From Calonectria ilicicola (lineage: Eukaryota > Ascomycota > Sordariomycetes > Hypocreales > Nectriaceae), in assembly GCA_020809705.1 (NCBI GenBank), contig CP085825.1:930001-994000 (forward strand): a stretch of 64,000 nucleotides of DNA. Reading direction: 5' to 3'. Position numbers and translations under genes: made by a program. Under the pieces are notes generated by a model. That model saw nothing but the letters and a program-made list of their open reading frames with translations. It made no database searches and was not told the DNA's origin. Of the stretch, positions 43,501 to 57,900 are shown in pieces. How positions within the stretch are numbered: position 1 is the stretch's first letter; the number at the start of each line of letters is the position of its first letter.

Positions 43501-46485
43501 GTAGTAGTGTTGACCTGACGGCCAAACCCGACTTATGAAAATGACGACTGGCCAAGCGGCCGAGTAGCGGCAGTTGGCTTTGGCGAGCGATTGGCCGTTT
43601 AAGGTGCTCGCTCGACGGGTGCGGGTGGAGAGAACGGGATGCTGTTGGTGCGAAAGGTGGTGCCGGTGCGATGCAATGCGACAAGTGAGATGTTAGATAA
43701 TGTTGCACAAGGTCCCAGGCTCAAAATGTAAATGCGGAATGCGCAACACACCCCCAAAGCTCAAAGTGCAAGCTTGTGGCTAGCACGTGTAAAGCCGCAG
43801 GAGCTCTGTCATGCAATGAGTCGCGGGATTCCTCTCCCTTCTTATCCGCAGAGGGACAGGGACGGAGAGAGAGAGATGATGGCGATTACCAAAAGCAAAA
43901 AAAAAAAAAAACTGATCCAGGGTTACCGACAGAAGGGAACCGGCGATAAAAAGAGGTCGTCGCTTGTGGCAGTCTAGCCTCGCTTTAGCTTCCCTGCTGG
44001 ATCCGCTGTCGGTCGGCTTTGGCCCCCGAAAAGAATCGTGACGATCTCCAAGGGTTTGGTTAGGACGCTGTCACCGTAGTGGGAAAAGCAAAAATATCTA
44101 GACTAAAAGTGATGGGGGCTTGTCTTTTTTTTTCTCTTTCGTAATTGGGAATATTCAGCCTAACCAGGGCCTACTCGATAAGTTCGATCCAGCGCCTGTG
44201 ACGTCTTTTTTACGCAGGCATGTGCGGGTGTGGGTAGCTGTAGGTGTGTGCGTGCGTGCTTGCTTGTTGCTGTGGTAAATCCGTCGGTGAAGGGGATAGC
44301 CTGGGATGGTGAGACGGGCCGGATGACGATAATAGGTGAGGACAACTATGAGCTAAGCGGAATAAGAAAGTAGAGAGAGCATGTGTGAGAAAAAAAATTT
44401 ATGAAAAGAAACGAGTGGGAAAAAAAGGAAGGAAAGAAAAAAGAACAGAAGAGAAAAGAGAATACTACGTAATGACTCCAGTGAGGTCCCGAGGGTGACA
44501 AACGAGATGAATAGAAGGATGTGTGGATGGATGCAACAAATGCCCTTGGCGGCTGGAGTCATGCACGGGGACGGACGGATGAACAGAGGCATGAGACGAT
44601 GAGCCAGGGAAATCGGAACGACGACAAAACACTGTCCATCCGTGGTCCTTGGATTCCGACGCAAAAAGCACACCAGAAACCACGCTCTCCGAAAAGAGGG
44701 TCAGGAGACGGTCATGATACAAGAGGGCAGGCGGACTCTCCCATCTCCCATTCCGGGTGTCGCACCCCTCCTTCTCCTCGTGCTGCTCCTACTATTTGCC
44801 GTCCTTATTCTTCCTCCGAACCAGCAGGGATCAGTCTTTTAAAATGAAGAAGCAAAAGGAAAATAATGGTAGCGGATAATCAAGACAAACTATCCCCGCC
44901 GCTCCATCAGTCCCGTCCGGTCGTATGTTGTCTAGGCTCCTCCATGCCGATGCCCACAGGCCGGAATCCCGGATCATGGGCCCCGTCGCCCACCACCCAC
45001 CTCGGCCGGACGCCCTGGCCTGGCCCCAATGCCTTAAGTCTCTTATTTCTTTTTTTAATTCCTAGGAGTCCTTTACCCTTTCACCTATGGGCCGGCTCAA
45101 TTACCAAGGCAGTAGTCATGGGATTCACTAAATGGCCTGGATGGTGACCGACACCTGGTTTCGGTAGGGATCAAGTCTTGAAGTCAAAACTCAAGGCATT
45201 GAAACAGGAACCCTCCTCCCCCAAGACAGTCAATAAAAAAAAAGGGTAAAAAAAAAACAAAAAGTCAACGTCAGTCCAACATCTGATTGCTGCAGCTGCA
45301 GGTCACAAAAATGTTCGGCTTCGGGAATTGCAACATTCATCCATGGAGCCACAGCTAAGCACAGAGCCACAGCGAGCCACACGAGGCGGCCCCCTCCACC
45401 CCCAACTCCCCATAGAAAAAGCCTCCCCCAACAAGGATTGGATCCCGTTTCTGTCTGTGTGCATTTCCTTCTCCATCTCGGTGTCGTCTCGGCTGACCAT
45501 GACGGAACCGTACCACCATCGGCGAAGGGAGGGAGGAGGAGGAGCCCACACCTCGGGACTTAATGGACATGCTTGCGAGGAAGGATCTGGGTTGGTTGGA
45601 TAGGGCCTGCGAAGCTGGGTTCCCAACGGCCTGCTTTCGCGGCCTAATTCGCCAAAAAACCGCCCAGACCACACTATCGACTGAGCTTCAGGACAGACCA
45701 AGCGGGCAAAATGAAATTCGAAAGGCTAGCAAAGGGACCTGAACCCGGCGGAGGGTGGGCTTCCTTTTCCTTGGCCGAAGAGGTCAGCTACTACCTACGG
45801 GGAACAGCCATGAGGAGCCCCGAGAACGAGATACGACCCGACAGGACGGACACACCAGAATGGCCTTGACGAAGGAGCGGAACCGACGGGGCCACAAACC
45901 CCATCGAGGGGGACCCAGAAACTCGTCATATCAGGTCACGTCACCATTTCGTCGCGTCTGTGTGCCGACGGAGAGAGAGAGTGAGTGAGAGACGGAGAGG
46001 AAAAGGCACGAGGGGTGTCGTTTTGTGTTTTTTTTGTTTTTCCCGCCATCTTTCGGTTATCAACCCACCTTCAATCCTACCTTGCCCTTACACCAGCTTA
46101 CGTAGCGTCGCTCGGGAAGCGCCCAGAGTAACAGTACCGGGCGAAGATTAACTGAGGTACAGTATCTGTTGAGAGGGCAGAGGACGCGCGCGCGACGAGA
46201 GACGAGAGTGGAATGGCGCGGGGCGGAGATGGGCACGATGAAGCGACCTGCCACCGCAGGTGGTAAGAAAAGGTGTCGAAAGCACCAGCGGAAATAAAAA
46301 ACAAGAAAAGGCCTCACAATCCTGGCTGAACAATGTCAAGCTTGGCCAAACCTAGAATGCAACTCATGGCACGGGTACCCAGCTAGTCTGGGAGTGAGAG
46401 GAAATGGCCGAGGCATTGCAAAAGAAAAGAAAGAAAAAAAAAGCAGAGCCTCGTTCATCACTAGCCACCACCACCACTACGCCGC

Positions 46486-46517
46486 TGCACACACTCACAC
46501 TCACACACACACTCATA
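46486..46517. repeat. CA-type microsatellite
   Basis: Imperfect CA/CACT dinucleotide tract read directly in the sequence. Confidence 0.85.
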
Positions 46518-47135
46518 CGCAAAAGGCACACATACATAGGTCCTATTCACACGCACCACCAACACCAGCAGGCAGGCAGCCCTACCACAAGCAAGGCCGT
46601 TGTTTCAACTGCCCAACTGGGTAGGTGCAAGCTAATGTAATGCGCACGTGTGCACCCATCCCCCCAAGCGCCGCAATCTCTACCCACTCACCCGTGGTCC
46701 TGGTCCGGTCAGTAACTATCGCCATGCCATCACCACGGGTGACTGCAAAGCTCGCGCTTCATCAATCAATGCGCCGCGAAATGACTTGCTTTTGCTTTTG
46801 GCAGCAGCATCAGTCGTCATTCCGACCACCTCCCCCCACTTCCCACGCCCGATCTTGATACCCGCCGGCCCACCATCTCATCACAGCTGCTCTGAGCTCT
46901 GGGCGCAATGCAAGCTTTCGGCGGCGCTCGATTCCCTGCCCATCACATCCTGCCAGCCGCCGCCAGGCCATCAAAGGGCCCAGACTCTGCGCCCGAGACA
47001 GATTCCCGTCACATTGTCTCAGAGCTCCGGCTGGAGGGGCCCAAAGTCCGACCGACGGCTCCCTTGGGAGTCGGCAACCGCCGATGGCCTCAGTACGGGG
47101 CAATGTGCTGCTCCGTCCGTCTAAGAGAGGCATGC

Positions 47136-47163
47136 GGTATGGGTATGGATATGGGTATGGGTC
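47136..47163. repeat. GGTATG hexamer repeat
   Basis: Four to five tandem copies of GGTATG, one carrying a single change to GATATG. Confidence 0.8.
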
Positions 47164-48400
47164 TCGGACTTTGTGATATAATGCGCTGCCAGGCGCCTTG
47201 AGATGCGGCGCGCGCCAGATGAAACGCGATCACCCCCCCGCAGCGTAAAGACGCTCGCAATCATCACCTCGATTAACTGCGACAAAAATAGACGGCCGTC
47301 AAATGAAGCCGAATACAATGAATGAGGCCGAAATGGACAATGCAAAACGACCAGGGCAAGAAAAAAAATGGAGGCCAACCAGCGGAGTCAAAGGCACCCA
47401 CACACTCACACGCATCGTGGCTCACTCGCATCCATCCAAGACAAATCATTTGCTCCTAGGTTCGTCCCATTACCCGCCGAGGTTCGTCAACCTCGTTTTC
47501 CACTGCATGCTGCACCATGCAGCTCGCCGCCCAACCTGCAGCAACCCTTGAGCCTCATGACGACAGCGACGCCTGCTGGCAATATCGCTGCTGGCTTAAT
47601 TGCAATCGGCACTGCTCTGGTCGTTGCTTAGCCGCTATGGCCCCCCGTCCTCCAGCCTCACTGTCGGCGGTGCGCAACCCGCCTCGTCCATCCCTCATCA
47701 TGGCCCATCATGGCTCCTCATCGTCATGGCCACAAACCTAGCAGTCCCAGCTGCCTCCTCCCCGGTGATGCACCCACCTCCCACTGGGCCTCCGGGGTTG
47801 CATCGTGCGCGAGACGGCACGAGGACAGGACAGATGCCCAGACAAGGAATCGCCTGGAGGCGCATGCTGCCGCTGCAAGCAATCTTTTTCCTCCCTCGGC
47901 GCAGTAAAAACCCCACGAGCAAACCCCCCTGTCCGGGGAAGGCTTGCGGCTTGCGCACTTCTCCCGATGCACTCTTCGACCCTTGCAGAGCGACGAGGGC
48001 GCTCCCGCGTTGCTCGAATGATCATGTATCACGCTGGCAATCAATCACCTCGATCTCCCCGTACGCCCGGTGCTGCACCACCATCAAGTCTTGACTTTGT
48101 GCCCCTACTCGCCTGCTCCGTAGATCCTGAAGCTTCCATTCTGCATCCACCTTCTCCCGCCCGGCTGAGGCCGTCTCTCATGTGCCAACCTCTTGATCAT
48201 TTAGCCACGGCCGGAATCCTATATAGACTTTCCGCTACCCGCTGTACATTTAGCCGTGCCAAACAGGATTGTGACTGGGCCGAATACCCGCCGCCGTTGT
48301 CCAACCATGGCAGCGAATGTGGCTGGTGATGTGCAGAGATGCTATTGATATGTCGATCTCGAAATGTGCCTCCTAAAGGTTTTTTTATCGTAAAGGGATT

Positions 48401-51400
48401 CATGAGTCCAGCGGTGTGTAATACTCGCTAAATAAATTCCCGAATACTCAGTGCTGAGGCGAGTACCAATATCTTACTCCACTCACAAGTCCATGAGTGT
48501 AACGCCACCAAAGCTTCAATGGCTTTTAAGCTCCCAATAGATTTTCAGGGAAGCTCGTTCCGGGCCCCGATTTGTGATGCTGTTGCGGGTGACTGGTCTC
48601 ACCATGTCTCATATCGTCCCGATTATACCCAAGATCCCGCCATCACTTGTCCCGCGATACCGTCGAGGCTGAGCAGCTTCTTCTTTGGGAACGATTTTCG
48701 TCACCCAAGCGCAAATTCCAGTCTCTTTCAAACGCTATTTGCCTCAAAGGAGCTTGCAGCTCTCCAACAAAAACGTCATAATTGCCTAGTAGAAGTTGGC
48801 CTTGAACCCAAGACGGTAGTTAGTGGGTGGGTGGGGAAGGGAGGGTTGTAACATTCTTTGGGAGGGGTGTGCGAGGTAGCACATGAAGTTAATATACCAG
48901 CAGACGAGGGAACGGCTGTACAAGGGGAAATCACTTGCGTATCTATTCTAGCATGTTACACGAGTTCAAGAATCGAGTGAACAGCTTGTCGTCATTTTGC
49001 TTGCCTTTCACCAAGTTGCACATGCTGTATGATGCATTGCCTGGAGGCACACATTGGGTCTTTTGTCTTATCTCTCACATATGATCTTTGAGCTATCCTA
49101 TCCGGGCAATTTTCGTGATATTTCTTATCTAGTGTTGATTCTGACTGCTCTCTGTGGCGTCAGGGTCACATCATCGGCAGTTGACTCATTTGAATGAACT
49201 TAGACATGGCGTAGAACACTGTGGTATCTACGACTTGACAATCTTCTACATCTAACGAGTATACCAATATCTTGTGCTCCTCGTGTTCAACACATTTGTT
49301 CCAATGAAAGAATCTTTGGTGTAGAATAACGGCACTGTCCCCAGTACAATCCATTCGTACAATAAAGCCTATTCCAGTATGAATGGTGTATAATCTGTAA
49401 GACTACTGAACTAGTAACTGCAATCATGAGGCGGCTCCTTAATTCTGGCATCAAATGCTGGCGGCGCGAGAGTCAGAGTAGCGTCCTCGGTGTTATCCTG
49501 GTACGGCAATGCGTTTCGCGCAACCTCTCTGCAAGCACTGTGTCACTCGTTATCAGAAATCGGATCGCGCCAGCCACAGCTGATGCACTATCGTGATTTC
49601 TCACCGAAATCCCGCCTTGGCTAATACGATTACTTACTTGGTCAGATTGGTGGCCGGAGGTGGTGCGGCCCCACTGGTTCTGTTGGTACGTGAGCGTGAT
49701 GCTGAACAAATGTCATCCCGGCAGTCATTCTCTTCATAAAGGCAGCAAGCAACCCGGTTCATTTCCGGATGATAAAACATCTCCGCGGAGGCACATGCAA
49801 CCGTTGCGAAGCTCAGCATTGCTGTCTGAGAGTTACATACACGAATGGGCCAAGAGGTCTACACACTGACACCATGCAAGAAAAGAAGATGGAAGAGAAA
49901 ATTCCGATGGCGTATCACTACATTTTTTCCGAGTAGACTATGGTAACATGTACAAAGTAATGATTATTGTTGAATGTGGCAGGTGTGGTGGTGGATAAAG
50001 CTAAAAGCTATTTTGATGCCCAGTCTAAGCCCCCGGCAATGGGCATTGTGTACATTTTACGAGGCAACATTCGAGGATGAATAGACAAAAATCGGCAAAT
50101 TCCCATTCTTTGGCACTCTGAAATTACATGAGAGGTGCAAACAAGAGTAAAATTGATGTGTTATCAAGTGCAGCTCTCCCGGCCATCGCGGAGATCAGTG
50201 GGGTCTGTGGGTCATCTCATTGCGGTGATCGACGTCTTGCAGGCAGCTTGAATCACTCTGTAAATGTTTACAAGTACTCTTTACCATAGTTTCATTCGGC
50301 CCAGCTGACAGTAATCCCTCTAACTTAACGTAGCTAGCTGCCTTCTGTAACTAAAGGGCACCGTCTGGGTTTCAACATCTGAGTCCGTCTCTGGGGGGAT
50401 GAGACGAGATCGCCACCAACGTCATCTCACTCCAAGATCTAAACTTTAAAGCATAGGCGAACAGACCTCGAATTCGGGCCATTTCAACCTCTTTGTTTTC
50501 AGGCGGTCTAATGTTTTGACATGTGCACAGACGGCTTTGCCATCAAGTAGTTGTTGTCGAACCAACAGACGTTCGGGCATAAATACGCCGAGTTTATGCC
50601 AGTTTAGGAATTTCAAGAGTTGTTCTTCAATTGAAACATGAAACCTTCAATGAGAAAAGAAGGATCCTGTGCTTTGATGTTTCAAAGTGCCACTCCCAGG
50701 GGTGTCACAATGCCTTGTCTATTAAAGCACCCAAACACACTATACTAGATGCACTTTCTTCTTTTCTTCCATTTTGTATTAATCAACACACCCTTTCAAG
50801 ATGATGCAGCGGGAGGGTTCTTGTTCTTCACACACCCGTCAAGTTTTAGTCTGGCCTTGAATTAAGATCGGAGCTAGCTCAGTGATCAAACATCGCTTTG
50901 ACCGACTTGTCAACTGTCGGTGAAGCACGGTCGGTCTGTCATAGGTGACAGCCTTCTACGCACTGCAGAACAAATATGTGGCTTGTGGCTGACTGGTAGA
51001 CTTCCGTGCGCTGACGTCCTAATTTTAGTGCGCAAGATGCTCAGCGCTTCCCACAATGGAGACCTAACAAACCCCCAATTCGCGTCACGATCATCATTAT
51101 AGCTGCTTCCATAAGATATGCAGAGGTTAGTGTTTTATGTAGTTTTCAATACGGCCAACTTTTTGGTCGTTCCAGCTGGCGCGATACTTTCTACAATCTC
51201 ATTGTTCGATTCGCATCAATGAACCATGGTCATCCATTGACCCATCCATCAAGAGGCCTGAAGGCATCACCTGCCCTCATTTCAGCCCGTCAGTTCTTTT
51301 TGAATTCCGAATCATCCTCTCTGCTATATGTATTCTTTCCATTACCAATTTCACAACTTAAACTTGTGCCCATAGTTAGCCTCACAGTCACCAAATTTAA

Positions 51401-54400
51401 ATGGGCACCCATGGGCTCGTGTCTCTACCCCGCCAAGCATACGTCCACGGGTTATTTCCTCACATGAAATACAAGAGGAAGGCGGGTATGACGAACCAAG
51501 GACTATTTTAATACCATGACCCATTTGTGATTAGCTGCACGTCGATTTTGCTGCCCGTGCTATACAATTAACTTCCTCATAAGTGCGCGTTGCACAACCT
51601 TGAGATGCCTTCACGCAAACTTTAACATAGCTTCACCATACCTTGCTAGACACGCATTTTCCAGATAGCAATTAAGCAAAAAAATCCGACATGGTTCGAA
51701 CCCCAAAAATGACCACAAAGAACAAAAAAATTATTTTTAACGCCCTGCTACCACTCTTTTTGGCGGTGGTACTACAGCGCGCCCAGCTTTCGCCTTGGGT
51801 ATTTCTTTGCACTATTCTCCAACCCTGGCTGATGCTAAGTATTTGTTTCTATTTTTGAAGCCATCGGGTTGGTAGTGTGTCTGAGGAGAGTGGTTCCCCC
51901 CGAGCCATGACTGGGAGCATCAGGGCGGAAGGTCGTATCTTTAACCGCTCGGCCAAGTCAACACTGCTCGGGGGGTCTCCGCCAATTGTTGAGAGGGGGA
52001 GTGTTAAACTCGGTTATGATACTTGTTTATTTGGCCTGAACGTCACGGGGTCGTGAACCTTTGCGGGCTGTATTACTCATACGGCAGGTGATGACGGGCG
52101 GTGTGCCGGTGGGCTTTCACCAAAAACCCCAACTCTCTCTCCCTGTCAAGCTGAATCAGTCATATAATTCCGATACTGTAAATTATTTCGCTGGTCTCTT
52201 TCCTCGTGCAGAATTCATGGTCAAACCTTTATCTTTTTTTTCTTTGATAGCAGTGAGTGATTGGAAAGAGCAAAGGGAAGGTATGGGGAAGGAGAACAGA
52301 TCCATCATAACGAAAAGCGGAAAGACCAAGATGACTGTGGGGGATAACATCGATAGGATTTTCATGTTATAATCTCATCAAATATTTTGGCAGAAGGAAG
52401 TTCATGGGTGAAGGATATAGGTCAAGTCCGCCCCTGGTCAAAACAATAATATGTAGCAAGAACAAAGATCAATAGAATTCTTAGATTAGAAGTTCAAAAG
52501 GGCGGGATATTCCTCAAGCTTCTATTCCTAGAGTACCAATAACAAACCAAGCATGTCCTCACATAATTCTGTCGTTAGAGGTATGTGAGCAGTATCCTAT
52601 TCGAGTTCATGCGTGGAAACCTTTCTGAGAGCCAGGCCACTGGGACCTCCAGGACCACCGGGACCTTCGGTGCCATTAGTACCTCTGAGGCCGCTGTTTC
52701 TACACACAGGTTCCGCAAACCATTCAAAGTCATACAAAAAGCAAACAGCTATTGTATCCTTCAACAGCTTTGCTACAATAAAGCGCTCAGATTTTATATC
52801 AAGATCCCCTACTCATCCAAAGTTATTAAGGAAATCCTCCTATATTCTCGAGACCAACAGTCAGCCAATAACGAATCTATAAGTTAATAGCCCCGATGGC
52901 ATGATGTTGCTGTCAAGGAACACGGGACACCCATTCTATCTTTTCCCATCATCTTTGAGTCAAATTAGAAACAAATAAGCATTACACAGATGAGAAAAAG
53001 GGAATACGTATAATTAGTTGAATATAGGCTTTTTTTATTATTAATTTATTTTATTTTACAACGAATCGATATTTCAGGGCATCGCAGTTCAGTGCTGCCA
53101 AAGGTGAAAAAGAGTGTCGATCGCCTAGGTAAATTCTTTCTGCAAACCGCATCCAGACCCAAGCATAAGAATAGATGCACCCAGCTGTCGAAATCCAAAC
53201 CGAATCTCGGAAATGAAAATCCTCCAATATATCGAAAGTCGCATTCCGAAACTATCGTCATCCTCGCCCTTTGTCCAAAACCACAAATCAGCCAGGTCCC
53301 AACTCCCAGCCACATTCCCAATCAACGCCTTGTTCACAAACTAAGACCTCACAGTGGACGGAGAAAGCTGCTAGTATGCTCAAATTCTGCCGAGATGTGG
53401 AGGAATTCCACCTCCATGACGAGGAGGAAATGAGCCTAATTTCCCAAAAATATCACTCCCAAAGTAACAAAGTAACACAACCAAAAAGGTTGTTTCAACT
53501 TCATCGGCTCGAAGAGATAAAACTCCCATCATCGAGAGGCTTTGGAAAAGTGAAAGATTCTCAATTTAACAGCCTCTTTCTATATTTATTCACCTTATCC
53601 TTCCTTACTCTCGCAGTTAAACTAAACATCAGTGTTATCCATGATAGCCTTTCCACGCCCCTTTCCTGCCGCTCTATTGATCTTACTCGCAAATTTTTGC
53701 CTATTCTATGTTTTAGAAAAATATTGGTGTTGAGTTAACACCATGAATTATTTTCTATTCCTTTTAGTTTCTTTTAGTTCTGGGTCTGGTTGAGACTATA
53801 TCAGGGATAGATATTCTTGGAGTTGAAAGGAGGTGATGGCCATGCTTGCGTGTGTGTTGATACGTTTACAAATTTCATTATTTCAAATCAGTGAGAACTC
53901 TCGTACAGTACTTGTGATGGTGAAGTTGCTGCAGCCATTGCTTTGGTGGGATAAACTTCCTCAATTCTCGGGGCAGTGTTTGATCCGAATTCATCAACAA
54001 CTTTAGTATCATGTGTAAACCTCAAGCAGTAAGAAATATTCTTTCCATTTTCATTAGTAAATTATTAGTTAAAAAGTCTTTTTTCTCAATTATTTTTATG
54101 AGATAACATTACTCTAACATTGATTCCTTGTGTCAAAGTGATGTTATTTACGAAGCGGAAGCTCGCCACTTCAAATTAAAACCCAGTCTATTTTTACACC
54201 AATATACATTCAAATAAAACCCATGGAAGGTATTAAAAGCTTTAATAGCTACCACCGACATCCTGACCAGATCCAAACCCCTAAAAGCGTTCAATTTATT
54301 TTTCTTGCCACTGTTGATGGAGCTACCCTGGAGCCACAGAGCCAGACTGTCACGCAGCAGCGTCAACGCTGACCACAACATTGAGGAACCGCAATGCAAT

Positions 54401-54900
54401 ACGCCATGGATAAAGTATTTTAAATAAAATTTACATCTCAATATTATTAGAGAATAATTATTCTACAAATAATTTCATGGACATTATCCAACTGTTGTCG
54501 AGTTGTCTCTCATGAATCTTGACTTACACTTCTGAACCACCCAACTAGTGCACTCTACCATTGCAATCGAGAAAGACTCAGAGAGAGAAATGCCTAAACC
54601 CCCCTTGAAACCATGCATATGGTTACAGTTACGTTTCCAGGTGTAGCAACTACGTCTTACGTTTCCTGCATAACTAGCCGTCTAGAGCCGCCGGCAAAAC
54701 TCACCTTGGCGTCATACCCTCTGACAACATGGACTGATCATGTCATTACTGGAAACCGACAACTTTGCGAAAAAAAAAATTAAACGAATAAACCCACGCC
54801 CACGTTTGATTCCCTTCTTGTTTCAGAAGGTCATTTTTTGATGCACGTGCTGCATCCTACTCCTACCTTCCCCTTCCATACACACTTACACACACCTTTG
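48401..54900. other. Gene desert, part 2 (AT-richer)
   Basis: About 6.5 kb, AT-richer than its flanks. No gene is supported. Frames at 52585-52887 (one with G-P-P-G-P-P-G) and 53271-53738 lack partners, splice logic or known domains. A tRNA-like A-box stretch lies on the minus strand near 51930-51957. Confidence 0.5.
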
Positions 54901-57900
54901 GGGGGATAAACTGCCAGACGGGCATTGGGATATCGCCACCGGCAATGGGGGTCATCGGGCAAACTGAGCCGAAGGGTTGCACTTTGCAGGGGGAAACAAT
55001 GACGCCGCCACTCGATACTGAAGATCTCAGGTTGCGGTTAGCGATCGAAACTTAAAACCCTTGGCGCTCCTGCCGCACCATCTGTCTGAGGTGCAGTTGT
55101 GTTACCCACGATGCAGGGTGATTAGTTCTCATCACGCTGGATATGTTTCCGGATCGCGGATTATCCGAAGTGCCATGTGCCCGCGGGGGGAGGGGGGCCA
55201 ACAAGGGCAGCCCTCATATCTCTGAGTTGATAGCGCCTTTGGGGCCCTTGAAGGGTAGCGCTGGTGGTGGAGTTTGAGTTGGGAAACGGGGTCATCATGT
55301 GCGGGTTGAGCGTCAGATTGAGGTTGAACGTCTTGAGTGTTCGAGTGAAACGAATGCAACTCGACACAGGGTCTTGGTAATCATGACACATGCGCTGGAC
55401 AACGCACGCCGCTATCAGAGCACCAACATGCAGTAGCAGCCATCAGGACTATCCCCGCAAGTTACTTGCGAGAAGCTATTCGTAACTGCGCCGAGCCCAG
55501 TATCCTGGGTGGGCGAAACCGGAAAACCGTCCCGTCAAGGCAGGTAGACTAAGACGAACTCACCTTATTTGATCAGTTGCATCGACACGCGGCTAACCTT
55601 CCTGCCGGGATTTTAATGACACCGGCGTTGCGGCACTCCTTCAGTGCAATCTCTCGAGACCCTGCATCTGCCGTCTGGGGCAGGGCACACGTCCCAATCC
55701 CATAACCCGCGCAGCAGGGACTTGGGTGACGGGGGGCCCGGGTGACGATCACTGGTAAGGCAAATCAATGGACCTTCTTCTTTGTCGGCGCCGCGTAACA
55801 TCGTGGGCGTTAAAAAAGCCAAGTTGGGTTTGCTGGGAAGGGATTAAGCCTCCCACCCCCTGGCAAGATGCCGAAACCTGAAACGCATCAGGGTCTAGCG
55901 AATGGGACGAACTAAGAGCCATTTGGGCCGTAAGCTCCGTCGCGTCGGTGAGGTTTTTGAGACCAGGCTGGGGGTGGAAAAATAAAATCCCCGTCGCAAC
56001 TAAGTAAGTAAGATGAGAAAAAGAAAAAAAAAGAAAAAATAAAGAGAACCAATATAGAGAAACCCAATATACGAACATGGTGAGGGTTCTGGTTGGCGAA
56101 GACCTATAGTTGCGACGGTGTGGCGCTTAATGCTGCTGTACTCTCGTCTCGTCGGCACCAGCATAGGCGAGTACGACGACAAAGTCCATTTCTGAGACTC
56201 GGGCAAACAAGTACCGAGGCGAGTTGCTATAGCCAAGGGTTCATCATAGGACCCTGGGCATCGAAACAAGTGAATCTCGTTAAGAAACAAGCTACCATGA
56301 TACCATGACCCGAGTCGGGGCACAAAACGCAATCGATACCTTGCAGAGTCACCTTGATCAGTATTCGCCCGCAGTAGGCAGGCGTCTTGGGGTTGCAGCA
56401 TGACAGGTTAACCAACTAAGCGCCGCATCCGGCAGGAAAGCAACAGTGACGACTTTTGCAGCTATGGTGCCGCACCACGGCGGCGGCGGCGTGGCCCTCG
56501 GGTGGCCACGAGGTGTCACTGTCTGAGACTTATTGAACTCCGCGGCTATTGCCATGTCGTTTTTTCTTGGCAGGTGAAAGGTTATTGCCATATGCTAGGC
56601 ACCTCGTAAAGCTTGTAGGGGGACGGGGGGGCAGACGGGCAGGGGAGGTGACGGGGAGGTGACATGGGGGCTCCCATTCAATGGGTAGGTAGGGGCGTGG
56701 CCTTTTGGTGAGACGGATCCCTAGGTTGCCCTAGGGCGATGGAGTCGAAGAGGCAAAAAAGGAAGCAGCAGAGCAGTGGCAGTGAGTGAGTGAGTGAGTG
56801 GGCGAGACCCGGAAGGTCGGCGGGATGCCGGCAGAAGCAAAGCAAAGAGCTTAGTTGTGTCCTAGGGGGATGCATGGCTGCGGAGGAGTCTCGTCGAGTG
56901 GATGGGATAGGCCACCATATGCCACCCCCTCGTAGTCCTGTCGTATTCTCGTCGTCATGCTTCCTTTTTTCTCAAAAGTGATAGATTGTGGTGGAGGGCC
57001 TGTCGATCATGTCCGGGTCTGGATGACATCCCGTATGGATCACCTCCCGAAGGCATGACGGATCATATCTCTAGAGGGATCATATCCACCGATGCGATGA
57101 GTATGCTGCCATGCGGCACGGATAGGTGGGTATTCCCCAACGGTCGCCGTCATTCAACCGGCTGCCACATAGGCACACGCCGAGGCCGATTTCCCCTTCA
57201 GGATATGCCGCCGTCCTGAAGGAGTGATGCCCTCAGGGATGCCCTCAGGGGGGTCGACATGTCTCTCGAGAGGCAAATTCGAGTCCCCGGTAGCGGAGGT
57301 GGTGGATATTTTGGAACGACGAGATGCGTCCCCATGCCGAGCGCCATACCATGCTTTCTGGGTAATCTCAGCGTAAAACGGGCTCCCTCCTCTCCCGCGA
57401 GGATGGATCTGCCATGTGCTGCAGGGGAGGGGGCCTTGTCTCACATCCCCCATCACCCGTCACGCCGGCAGCGCAGCCTTGCAGACGATCCAAGCGCCTG
57501 GGCGGGAGAAACACTTTACGGAGTAGTAACAGTAGCAGCAGCAGCAGCAAGGGAGGAGAGACAAGACAGACACACACACGTTACAATGTCTCAGACAGAG
57601 AGGCAGCAAGAGCGTGGATAACTGGAGCCCATGTCTCATATCCATGAGGTGCAAGGGAGGAGCGCCACTGTCTTTGACTCAGCGCCCGTCTCGCGTGGCA
57701 GACCACATGGTTGAGCTAGTTTCTAAACTTGGACAGGAGGGGAGGGTGAGTGCGAGGGTGAGTGTGATTGTGAGAGGGCGGCAGATGGGAAAAGGATATG
57801 ACAGCTGCTGCTTGCTGCTGGAAGCCGGAGTGAGCAAAAAGAAATGACAGGCGCCACAAAACGCACATCGTCCTCCACACACACAATCCCCATGATTCGC

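Larger units (their letters stand above)
43501..48400. other. Gene desert, part 1
   Basis: About 4.9 kb without a supported gene. It shows a CA microsatellite at 46486-46517, GGTATG repeats at 47136-47163, and A-runs near 43896, 45234 and 46433. Short frames overlap on both strands and have no domain signal. Confidence 0.5.

Noticed and set aside
50873..50950. tRNA-like string TAGCTCAGTGAT
   Set aside because: No matching acceptor stem or GGTTCGA T-arm at the right distance.
53092..53738. Possible retroelement-like frames in the AT-rich part of the desert
   Set aside because: No reverse transcriptase, integrase or zinc-knuckle motif and no flanking terminal repeats were seen.
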